This document shows positions 26,101 through 37,143 of a stretch of 64,000 nucleotides of DNA, in pieces (the stretch's first letter is position 1; the number at the start of each line of letters is the position of its first letter). The stretch lies in assembly GCF_949628265.1 (NCBI RefSeq), contig NC_088787.1, forward strand, positions 22,620,501 to 22,684,500. The letters run 5' to 3'. The notes beneath the pieces were generated by a model that saw only the letters and a program-made list of their open reading frames with translations, had not been told where the DNA came from and did not search any database. A program made the position numbers and the translations under genes. The DNA is from Cloeon dipterum. Lineage: Eukaryota; Arthropoda; Insecta; Ephemeroptera; Baetidae.

Positions 26101-28067
26101 GCTTTTGACGTCAAGGGTGTCCAGCAGAGCAGTGAACTGAAGTACCATCTCCATGGCCTCAATGATATCCTGAGAATAATCTTCACCAACGCTCCCTGTA
26201 ATTTGGAAAATGAATAGGAAATTAGGGGTTGTAAATAAACTCAAAGCAAAAGCAGACGGTAATTCAAAGGCAGGGTCAAAAATATGTATTTTCTATGGCT
26301 TGGTCATCATCCTTAATTAATTCTCAGTCTACCAGCCAAGAGATGAGGCAATCAACCCATGCAAATTACTGGTGGGAAACATTAATAAGCAGATGCTCTT
26401 TAAAAGTTAGACTGAGAAAATTAATTATATCTGTTAATTTCGCCAACTTAATTTAAGTGTTAGATGACAAAACAAATGGAAATTAGGTGGAAAAATCTAT
26501 CTATTTGTTTTCAGGACTATAAAGATGTATAGAATGTTCTGATTTGTCTTAATTTTGGCATTATTTAAAAATGAACGAACTCTTAAATTTGAATAGTAAC
26601 GTAATAGCTGAAGGGATCCAAACAATTCATCATACAATCCTCATTTGAGCTATGAAAATCAGATTTGGGAGTTATTTTCCTTTGATGTCTCTACAGGTCT
26701 CTTCCAAATATTAGCATATAATGGAAAAGGTTAAATACATTGCATAGTGAACCTTTATTTGAGTGCAGTTTCAGCAGTATTTGAGGAAGTTTCAGGAATG
26801 TGAATGCACCCCAGTGAGACTCGTCATTTCCTCCGAGCGCGTCTCGTAAGCACAGCAAACAAGCTCTAATAAGCTCCGAGCACAGGCGAGAGAGTGAATA
26901 GCACTGGAAAATATTTTATCATCAACTGGCTTAATTAATACCAGGTAAGGAATACCTTGAGGCGTTGGATCAGAAGGAGCTGATTTACAAAGAACTGAGT
27001 ATCAGCGCTGGGATTGAGCAGGACCTCCACTGCAAGAAGTGGTTGCAAGCAATAAGTGATTGGCTCAATTGCAGTATTTGAATTTATAGAGAATGTGTTG
27101 ATGTCCAGGCTTCTCAGCTTCTTTAGGGTCCTAATCAAGAAGAGATCAATTTACAAAAGCAACAATAGTGTTAAAGACGCACTGCGCATTTTCTTCAACA
27201 TCGATTCCCAAATTGAGATTTGCCACCTGGGAAAGGGCGTTCTCCAGCTCCACACATTTGTTCACAAAATCCCCATGAAGATCTAAAAATATAAATTAAT
27301 TCAAAAGTATAAAAGTAGAGGATTAAATAAACAACCTTTGTCATCCAGTCTTGCTAAGCAAAACATAGCTCGAGCAAATTCGCAATCGAGAACCTTGGAG
27401 AACATAGCTGTGGATCTAACAAACATGGTGGTGTGTTCTGGACTGGAACCAAGCTCAACCAGCTTTTTGTATGCGTGCATAGCCACCATGGTGAGCCAGC
27501 TGACTAACGACAACACCGCAGATGCCAGCGCACCTTCTTCAGCCTTGCTTCGACACGTCATCCGACCCTGAGGAATTAATTTGCACTAAAAATTAAACCC
27601 TTATATTAAAGATTTAGGACAAACCAGAATGGCCTCAACCAGTTCCAACAAACTGATCACACAGTGAGGCTTATTTACTCCATCGTACTTGCTTATACGT
27701 TGAAGAACAGCAGCGTATGAGACAAGCTAAAAATAATTTATTAATTCAGTAATAAATACATAACTATAGAGCATTAACTTTTACCTGAGAACTTAGGGAA
27801 TGTTTGAGGTAAGACAGAACAAGCTGATTTGGTCCAGGGCCTACCAGAGCCTGCTGCAAAATACAATCGGCCAGGTTGTGGACATCACCACTCACCCCGC
27901 GTGGCAAAACCTTGATATCCAAAATTAGAAATTGGATTCAACTGAAAGGTATTTCATCCCACGGTTTTTATTTGGATCCCCCATTGTAAATCATTCCACC
28001 TCTCGCGCCAGGCACGCAGTAGGAGAGCTTGAAGACTGCTTGTTTTACTGGTGATCTTTGTCTCCAT
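23187..28067 (-). CDS. MED24: Mediator of RNA polymerase II transcription subunit 24
   Basis: Tail-module Mediator subunit that links activators, including nuclear receptors, to RNA polymerase II. Seventeen minus-strand exons: 28067-27963, 27910-27785, 27726-27625, 27567-27336, 27282-27183, 27130-26956, 26903-26753, 26195-25867, 25811-25584, 25532-25339, 25016-24741, 24689-24606, 24549-24399, 24338-24199, 24139-23995, 23749-23558 and 23501-23187; 1014 residues, every junction in frame, matching the family's roughly 1000. Family blocks in order are: [12 protein letters not shown] at the N terminus, [57 protein letters not shown]-like [39 protein letters not shown], and the C-terminal [15 protein letters not shown]. 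The protein is helical with no enzyme motif. The donors after 27963 (GTGGGA) and 24199 (GTTAAC) are weak. Divergent from ABHD17, convergent with PSMD13. Confidence 0.96.
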
Positions 28068-28736
28068 TGTGTCCCAAAGTATCTAACTATGTATAACAAA
28101 AAATTTAAATATGATATAAGTAATTATATATCTACCATGAATTAAAAAAGAAATAAAGAGTGTTTAATTCACTAGTGTAACTAACCTAATTTAGTTTAAT
28201 TTCAGACCAGCGATTAAGTTCATTTCTGTTTTAGAGCAAATGGCAAACCAATATTTTGTTTGTTGTCACTTTTAGCAATGTTTTACCTGCGATGTCACGC
28301 CCCCTCCTAACACCAATCAGAGGCGCCAGCGTTCAATTTCCCAACATGGCGTCGTCACGCCGTCATAGCCTGTGGGTAAGATGTGGGAGATGCGAACCAG
28401 GCTCACTCCACATGAAGAGGCGGGAAATATTTGCTTTGAATTCAAGTCAAGTGAATTTGAACACGAAGTCCACGCCCTGCATTAGGCACATCCCCCTACC
28501 ACTTCACAAAATGCTTTTTCCCTTTCTACCTTGGTGAGAGCGAGAGACGAGAAGAAAACCGTAGGGATAGGAAAGGAACAACGGAACAAGACTGGGAAAG
28601 GAGTATGGCTGACGAGCGAGCGTGTTTGGTGCCGATGGTCTGGTCAAAACAGCGTCGCTGAAAACCTTCCGCGTCCGAGCTTCCAGCCCGAGTGCATGAG
28701 CGCATTGTCCGAGTCGTGTCTCAACTGTCCGCAGCC
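28068..28736. promoter_or_regulatory. Divergent promoter between MED24 and ABHD17
   Basis: The 669 bp between opposing start codons become GC-rich towards ABHD17 (28300-28736), whose 5' UTR probably lies here. The open frame at 28256-28537 has no family resemblance and is probably untranslated. Confidence 0.55.
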
Positions 28737-31700
28737 ATGAACGGACTCAGTTTCAGCGAGTTATGCTGCCTGTTTTGCTGCCCGCCTTGCCCTTCGAGAA
28801 TTGCGGCCAAACTGGCCTTCCTGCCACCGGAGCCCACCTACAAATTCCAGGTGAATTGTTGACATTGGTTTAACCCCACGATCCGGACCGGGGTCGGTGA
28901 CCTGACCCGGGCCGGATTGTTCAGGCCCCGTTCGGCCAGCGCTGTTTAACTTTATAAATTTAGACATTGAGGCGAATGAGTAAGTACATATGGGGCACGT
29001 CGTGTTATCAGCAGCTATGTTGCGGTTAATTTGCTTTTGTGTTTTGCGGATGAGTTGGACGATTATTGATGATGAGAGAGCTATGGTTATTCGATCAGGC
29101 TTTTGCCTGAAGGCAAATGACCAGAATTGAGGAGGAAGGAGGAAGCAAACCTTAAATTTTATTCATTATAATGTATTGAATTATTTTGTTTGATGGAAAA
29201 TTGAAAAAAATTAGGGCTTCATTTCTGAAAGTTGTAATATAAATTCATATCATTTCAACTGTGTTTTAAATAACTTGATCTAGAGTGAAAGTGACGCAAT
29301 GTGTTTAAAATTATTTACTTTGTCGCCTTTGTCAAATGTAGTGCTTTTACATTACATACGCATCACTGAAGATTAATATTTACTTTGGGTGCGTAATTAA
29401 AAATAATTGTTATTTCAACAGCATTATCGCTAGGTGATACATATCAAGGTAAACAAAAATCTGCAAAGCCTTGGAAATGTAGGTTTCAACTATTGTTGAC
29501 GTTATTTTTAGGTTACGTCGACTGCAAACGCACACTTTTTATCTTGTTACGCCTCGTCCTTTCGCAGTGTATTACTCACTCTTTTGGTCTCCGTTTGCTT
29601 CTTATGCGATTGGACTCTTTTCTCCTCTCATAGATACATAAATAGCAAATGGGGAAATGGAACGGCAACTTGTTAGTGTCGTATGAGATGAGAGAAAAGT
29701 TCTGATTTGAAATCCCAATAAAACAAGAGATCTTGTTTCGGGGCGCTACATACATTAAATCGTCACATGACTGATGATGTTATGTCGACAATGTTGAACA
29801 TTTCCACTTAACAAAGTCTTTTTCTTTGCATCATATTTCTTGATCTTTTCTGTCATCAAAATATTCAAGTATATGTTTCGGTTCCAGATCCTTGATTTTA
29901 CGAAACTGAATGGTTTATTATTATATAAATTTAGATAATAGATATTAAGTAGAAATCTCTTAACTATTGTGCCTTGAAGAGAGATGTAGAGCAATCAAGT
30001 GATCTAAATTTTTACCAATTTAAACATGTACGCTTGGAATTCTGCAAAAATAATGTTTTCCTTATTATGAGATTTTCCCATACCTATCCAAATTTACTGC
30101 AAACATTGAAATGGTAAATTTGGCACTAAAGACTCTGCGTTATTTACACATTTTGCCAATTCACTCTGTCATGGACTCAAATTTTGGCTTATTTGCTACC
30201 TGCTTGAGCAAATAATCTGTTTCCTTCAAAAACAAATGGTTGTTTGTGCGTTTGTAGGAGTTGGTGATGACGAGGAGTATCTCAACTACTTCTTAAATTT
30301 ATTTCAAAAATTCAACAAGAGGTCTTGTAATTTAGTGATCAAACTTCATGTCGTGATTTGGAGTTTATTTGAGCCATATTTATTGCTGTGTACAATTGCT
30401 ATAAATTAAATTGGGTTTTATTGTCAGAATTTTTAGTACATTATTTCATCAATTAGTTCGAAAGGTAAGTTGTCGCTTGATTAGAATTTAGAATATTTAA
30501 TTTAAGTTGATTTGGGAAGAGTAAAAAATCGCAATCAATCATTCTGGAACTTACTTAGGAAACGTCTGAAAGTTTATAGTCCAATATTCATTATTCTCCA
30601 GTCAAATTTAATTTTTCAATTTAAAAAAAACTTTGGAGACTACCTGGAATAGAATTTCCCCTCTAAAGAAAAAACAACATTAAATGTCAGCGGCAGATTA
30701 ATAATTTTGCGTTCACTTTTGAGCAGGCGGACGACACTGGCTCGAAACTGGCGCTGACGCTGACGGAGCGGGCAGAGTGGCAGTATTCAGAGCGCGAGAA
30801 GGAGAACGTGGAAGGCTTCTACAGCCGCACGTCGCGGGGCAACCGTGTGGCCTGCGTGTTTGTGCGGTGCTCAGCAAATGCGCGCTTCACCATCCTCTTC
30901 TCGCACGGCAATGCAGTCGACCTCGGTCAGATGAGCAGCTTCTACCTGGGACTCGGCTCTCGCATCAACTGTAACATCTTCAGCTACGACTACTCAGGCT
31001 ACGGCGTCAGCACAGGAAAGCCCTCCGAGAAGAACCTGTACGCCGACATTGACGCTGCTTGGCAAGCCCTCAGGACTAGGTGAGTTAAAAATCAATGCTC
31101 ATACCTATTCAATCATTTTCCATGACGAATTTATAGAAAAGTTGCTGTTTGCGAGCAATGTGGCCTGCACTCAGTGTCTTGCGTGACAATTTTCTTAAAC
31201 ACATTTTATGTTTAGAGAAAAATTATGCTGCTTAGCAAACACTTTCTGTCAAACGCTTGATAATTTTAGTTACTCTCAGCTTGCTACACCAAGCTAATAT
31301 TTTGAGCAAATATCAGATGATTTACAAGACCCTTACAGGCACAGGCACATCTGCCCATTAAATTCTTAATTTCAATTAAAAAATAATGAATGGCTCTACT
31401 CTGCGTGGAATAAAGTAATTGGGATGGAAGGTCAGCTATTAGTGATAATTCAATGAGGAAAAAATGAAATAACACATTCTCATATAGTAGTACAGCGGCT
31501 GTTTTGGCCTCGCAGTGTGTATTACTTTCGTTTTTTTTTTAAATATATTTATCAAATGAAAAGATGTCTCAGGCATTTTCTACAATCATTTGTGAGAAGG
31601 GCAGCAGTTGCAGCCATCATAGAGGTTCAAGGGAATTTTCCTTCAAATTCTCCAGTTACAAAACGCAGAATTTCTTTATCTTTGAAATTAGAGTTTTATT

Positions 31701-34128
31701 ACAAAGGATGGTATTTTTGAGCTTATGAAATTATGTGAGGTAAGGTTAATCACAGGGAGGATGACAGGACGAGTGGCAGGGTTTATAAAATTTCGTCACT
31801 AGTATCCTCTTACTCATTAATGAGTAAAGCAGGGCATTTTCAACGATTGCTGATTCAGAATTCTTTGCAGCTAATACTGTGATTATGAATTGGGTTTTGG
31901 AGGTAAATTACTGCTGATGAGGCCTGCGGGGCCGAAACAGCCGCTTTACAGTACGAAAACTTATTTAATGTTTTCATCATTGAATTTTCATTAATAGCTA
32001 ACAACCCTAATTAATTTCTCCACATGGAGTAGAGACATTCAGTCTGTGACGCCTTCCCACGGCTCCTCTCCCCACAAGTCTATTTACACTTAGCGGACAC
32101 CCTACGTGTTTATTTCTTTCGTTTTCATAAAAATAATTCATAGCATCTAAGGATATAAATTTAATAGAGCTGTAAATTGTAGCGTTCGCATTTCCTAATC
32201 GTTGGTCGATACACTCAAGATTGTTCTTGTTTTCAGTTGAAATTAAAAGCATAATTATCTAGGTGAGCAGGACATTTCTGTGGGAATGTGGGAAAATATA
32301 TAGCTCGCTATACATCGACGAAGCTGCTTCAAACCTCATTTAAAAATTAACTAACTTCTAAAAATATTGTCTGCTTTTAATCTCAACTAAAAATTTCTTG
32401 AATTTCTTCGCAAAATCCAAACAATTAGTTGTTGAATTTCCAAAAAGATGTCGGTTTCTTCACTAATTAAATTCCCAAAAATCTTTGAAAACTTGCATGC
32501 TTTTATTATCCTTTTTAGAATAAAATGTTCTGGGTCACAAATATTCCGACATTTAGTTTTATTTTCTCTCTAGAATTTTTTGGGGAAAAAACTCGTGGTT
32601 GACGCTCTGGTGGGCTGGGACTCGTTGTGGCCCTGAACGCTTACGATACAAGCTGCTTGTTACGTTATCCGCTCACGCGGTGTTATTGGGGCTTGGCGTG
32701 TTTGCATTTATTTCGCTAGTTCAGGTACGCCTTCTTGATCACATGACATATTTAATGAAATTAATCCCGTCTAATATCAACGGTCTGGTGAACTTAAAAA
32801 CTTGATTGCTTCCTCAAAGACCGGGACGAACTCGCGCTTTTTATTCTCGACAGTTAGATGTTCAGGGTTGTAAATTTGCTGTCTTGAATTACCAAATTTA
32901 TAAGAGCCTTGCTTTCCTCTATTTTATCTAGATCTATTTTTCACTGGCATCTTGAAACCATTTCTTATCGAAACTGCATCGTGACAAAATTTTGCTGTGC
33001 GATTTTCAGATATGGCATCTCTCCTGAAAATATAATCCTCTACGGCCAAAGCATTGGAACGGTGCCCACTGTGGATTTAGCATCAAGATACGAGGTGGCT
33101 GCAGTGATTTTGCACTCGCCCCTCATGTCTGGCATGAGAGTGGCTTTCCCAAACACTAAGCGCACTTGGTTTTTTGATGCCTTCCCAAGGTGAGCGTTTT
33201 TATTTGTTTATCAAGTGATAAACAGACTGCTAATGCATCGCTAACTTTTTATTCCAGTATCGATAAGGTGCCTAAAGTGACTTCCCCTGTTCTGGTGATA
33301 CATGGTACAGAAGACGAAGTCATAGATTTCTCCCATGGTCTTGCCATGTACGAACGCTGTCCCCGAGCAGTTGAGCCCCTCTGGGTTGAGGTAAAGCTAA
33401 AATTATCATCAGTAAACTCTGTCACCAGTTGAATAAAAGAAATAGGCCATCTGAAAACCAATTTTAATTGCGGCTAACAATCAGTGAGCCAAGAAATAAC
33501 CTTAATAATTAATCTTTATTGCTGTTTGTTATATTCTTGTTATGCGTTTTATTTTAGATTCATTTTATTTATCTATTGACCATTAGTAAGATAGTAGATA
33601 ATGCTACTATATTTAATTTTAAACAAACCAAAGTGAACTGAAGGTTTAAACCACAATATCACAAGGAGAACAAACATTTTAATCAATATATTCTCATTTA
33701 TCTGTGATTGTCCGCCAAACTCATTATATTGATAACACAAGACAAGTTAAATGCCACAACTTTCCACCGCTATTTACCTTAATTTTTGTTGTACTAAAAT
33801 CATTCCATGAAAATAATTGAAAATGTCCTTATAAAATTGATCATGGACTTGATCTTTGATAATCAAACTTGTTCAGGCTCCAAGTCAATATATTACTGTA
33901 ATTTTTTTTCTCCACGATTCACATGTTTATGCTGTTTATGAAATGCTTTGAGAATCAAACCCCCGCTCAATCATTGAATTCTAATTCTAATGAACAAATT
34001 TATTGCTTCTTTACGGCTTTTTAAATATCAAATTTCTACTTCAGGGTGCCGGCCACAATGACGTGGAGCTGTACAACCAATACCTTGAGAGACTGAAGCA
34101 GTTTGTGTCAGTGGAGCTGACAAACTGA
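28737..34128 (+). CDS. ABHD17: Alpha/beta hydrolase domain-containing protein 17 (protein depalmitoylase family)
   Basis: Membrane-bound serine hydrolase; mammalian ABHD17 enzymes remove palmitate from N-Ras and PSD-95. Exons 28737-28850, 30727-31079, 33010-33189, 33258-33390 and 34045-34128; 287 residues, in frame. The N-terminal cysteine cluster ([20 protein letters not shown]) is the palmitoylated membrane anchor typical of the family. The hydrolase fold shows SHGNAVDLG (oxyanion region), nucleophile S170 in GQSIGT, acid D235 in GTEDEV and H264 in GAGHND, so the catalytic triad is complete. Introns 1 and 2 are each about 1.9 kb, and intron 2 holds the hammerhead-like repeat. ABHD17A/B/C paralogy cannot be resolved. 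Confidence 0.96.
31491..31530 (-). repeat. Degenerate copy of the hammerhead-bearing repeat, opposite orientation
   Basis: The minus strand reads GGCCAAAACAGCCGCTGTAC, close to the segment after helix II in the copy at 31914, but the CTGATGA part is missing. It forms an inverted repeat with 31930-31945 (15 of 16 bases pairing or wobbling), so the two copies could bracket one element of about 470 bp. Confidence 0.5.
31914..31953 (+). ncRNA. Hammerhead-ribozyme-like core in an ABHD17 intron
   Basis: The sequence reads CTGATGA (31914-31920), then a 4-bp hairpin GGCC-TGCGG-GGCC (31921-31933), then GAAAC (31934-31938). These are the invariant hammerhead parts: CUGAUGA, helix II and GAAA. A candidate A-U pair before the cleavage base would be A37/T52 with C38/G51, leaving A31953 at the cleavage position, but this helix III is only 2 bp. 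The possible helix I (TAAAT 31904-31908 with ATTTA 31963-31967) is short and bulged. The core match is exact; the flanking helices are weak, so activity is unproven. It may be a relic from a Penelope-like or other ribozyme-carrying retroelement. Confidence 0.45.
32574..32724 (+). other. Exon-like segment inside ABHD17 intron 2
   Basis: A good polypyrimidine acceptor (TTTTCTCTCTAG) and a CAG|GTACGC donor bound 151 bp that stay open in the frame set by ABHD17 exon 2 and encode a hydrophobic stretch. Because 151 is not a multiple of three, inclusion would shift exon 3 and stop quickly. It is either a poison exon or chance. Confidence 0.2.
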
Positions 34129-34312
34129 CAGCAGATCAGTCCCTCATTGATGTCCCCGAATTCCGACAAAGAAGAGGAGCGAGTGAGTACAACAGTGAGT
34201 ACTGCCAGTTCAGTGACGGAAAAGTTACTCTGAGAACAATTAAATGGCTGGCAGACGAAATTGTTGTTAGTGGGTGTGCAATGTCACGCAAAGCACCGAA
34301 GAAAAGGAAGAG

Positions 34313-34318
34313 AATAAA
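34313..34318 (+). terminator. Poly(A) signal of ABHD17
   Basis: AATAAA 185 bp after the stop codon. A longer 3' UTR is also possible. Confidence 0.55.
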
Positions 34319-34329
34319 ATGAGGAACCT

Positions 34330-37143
34330 GCTGTGCGCGCGCGTGGCGACGAAACGATGCAACAAGTACTAAATCCTTTTAGACACTCTCGTTACACACA
34401 ATCAATACATAATTTTGAGGTGCACCTGTGAGCGAGTATGTGCCAGCATGACTGTGAACGTAGGATTCATCTGCGGCTCCCCCAGTCAGTGTTTTTGAAC
34501 CTGAATCTTTAATTATGCGGATTGATACACACTGTGTGTTGATCCACAGCTTTGGCAAGTTCGTCGAGTGGGCTGGAAGCGAAACTTAGAATTAGGCTTC
34601 ATTCTGGATCAATGACTTTGAATTTATTGATATGGTTTTAGGGAACGATTAGTTTTGAATTTTGGGCTCAAACAGCAAGCATTTAGTAGTTCTGATTGGT
34701 AATATTAAATTTTTGGGATCCAGCATTAGTTGTTATAGTTATTTGATGTATATTTTTTATTATTTGTTCGTTGCTTGTACTTTTTGAAGAGATCAAAATT
34801 ACTAGAGCACTGAATTTTAATCCCTAATTCCTATCACTGTTGAGTTCCACCAGCTCACTGAAATACGTACTAGTGAAAACATTTCTTGTGTCGTTAGTGT
34901 TTCGGGTAGTTATATCTAATGATAATGGGATTCCATGGAAAGTAAGAAAGGCAGTGACTTCCAGCCGCCTCTGCAGAATGTCTTGAATCGATTGCATCTT
35001 TCATATCTTTTGAGGCATGGAACAGATTTGTTACCGCAACTACGCAACCGGAAATTCGTTACAGCATTTTGGGAAGTTTCTTCTCCCTTGCTTGGGGTTG
35101 CTCAATTGTTTGCTGAAAAGTGCCTTGCATCAATTCTAAAAGGCAAGGTAAAAATTACCTCACTCAGAGCAAAGATTTCTGTTAATTACTGACAGTGCTG
35201 ACGAAAAAGACCTGAACGTATGTTATCTGCATAAAATCCACTGTGTTGCGTTGCGACTGGGTTGAAGCTGAGTAATAATTTATTCTGATCCAGTGGACTT
35301 GAATGCAAACCCTTCCAAATTTGGCGATCAAGTGATTTGTATGTGAGTTAACTTTTCCAAGTTTGCGTAAATGCTGAACTGGTGAGAGTGCAATGAAATC
35401 ATTAATATTCTATTCTTATTTCAACTGTACGATAAATTATTCTAGCAGAGTCTATATATGTGTGCATTTTGAAGGGGGCCCTCGACTATTCGCATGATTT
35501 TCTCCAGACAATACTCAAGACACAGTAATTTTCTGAGAATGTTTCTGGTTGGTTCCTTAGTAATTTTCTCCGCTATAAGATCAAATTTGTGAGGTAAACC
35601 CTTAAAAATGACGTTGTTTTTCCTTTGAAATCTGTTCTGAAAGCCACGTTTTTTTGTCAGAATTGGTACTTACTTTAAATGCTATCCTCCGTGTTTATTT
35701 ATAAGTACTGGAGGCACTACTTTTTGCAGTGCTGCTAAACAGTTGCAGATCTCTGTTGATTAATGCTACAATGCAAAGAAACTTCAATGTATGATCGCAA
35801 AAACCAAAATGGACAATTTATGCGTTGCAGGTAGTCCGATTAAAAGGTTGAATTACCCCAAAGTTTTATGATATATATTATGATGTTTCATGCATTGAAA
35901 TTTCTTGATTGTAACTGTTTTATAAAAATTTGAATATTTTTTCACTTCCAAGCATTACAATATAATATGTCATGAGGATTTTATATCAATAAATTAAAGG
36001 TCACGCTGAAAGATGCCGACTTTCTGAATTACTCCACGTGTTTTCATTCTTCCACAGGAAAAAGTGACTTAATATTGTCATCCTTTATAACTTTGCGCTA
36101 AGCGATGCGCTCTGCTCTCAATATTTTTATTTGATTTCTCATTTTGCTGTCTTTGGTTTCTTGGTGCAACAAATTTGTTAGCATTTATTGGCAATCTCTT
36201 TTCTTTTGTTATTATATTGTTTCCCTTTTTGCAATCTAAATTTTGAGTTCCGAAAATAAAAATTAACATCATATTATCCAATGATCAGACGACAAAAATT
36301 TTAAATTGGTATTATTTAAATGTTGTGAAAGAGTGAAAGCTTATTGAAGTGGTGTGACCGGATTAGACATGGAAAAGACCTCAAATAATGCACTACCACT
36401 GCCAGGCCACAGATATTTTACTGCTATGCAGAATCGTTTAAATGAACGTCAAATATTTTTTTAATATTATTTTATATCTCATCATGCTTTTTTTCTTAAA
36501 TTTTAATCATGAATTTCAGTATGTTTAATAAAATTACCAAAATTACTTTCAAAAACCAATCCATTTCCCGCTATTCGCCTTTCAAACCTTTGAACAGTGG
36601 GAAACGTTCTGCAACGCGATTGGTTGCGGTTTCGCATCAGCAGAGTGGGGAAAGTAAAGAGACGGACGTCCACCTCAGCTGGTGTCGATGTGAAAAGGAA
36701 AAGCAGGACGCCGGACGAATACGAGCTGACGTGCCGCTTGCATTTATCTCATCCGCATTTAAAATCGCCCTTTCATTATTCATTTTTATTTACAGTGTGG
36801 TAGGAGTTTTATGGTGAGTTTTGCTGAAAACGCACTTGTAAAAAACAAGTCAACTGGACATACCATGTCACCTCAATTTGCTAAAAACGAGAGACAAACT
36901 GTGCCGGTCAGTGCGTCAAGCATTTCGCATAATAAATTATGCAGTTGCTCTATTTTTGTTTGCGTTGGTTAATTGCAATCTGGATTAATTTTAATTATTT
37001 TGTTTCGTTTAAGAGATGCTCACATGACCGTTTTAATTTCCAAAATTTACGCAGCATGTTCGCATTTTCGCTCCATATTTTATTAAATTTCGTATCAATA
37101 ATAAATCTCTTAACTGAAGAATCAAAATTTCAGATATCCTAAT
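34330..37143. other. Intergenic region, nothing recognised
   Basis: AT-rich DNA between ABHD17 and glucosidase II beta. The small open frames (34935-35192, 36509-36817) show no family resemblance and no flanking splice logic. The promoter and 5' UTR of glucosidase II beta should lie in the last few hundred bases. Confidence 0.5.
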
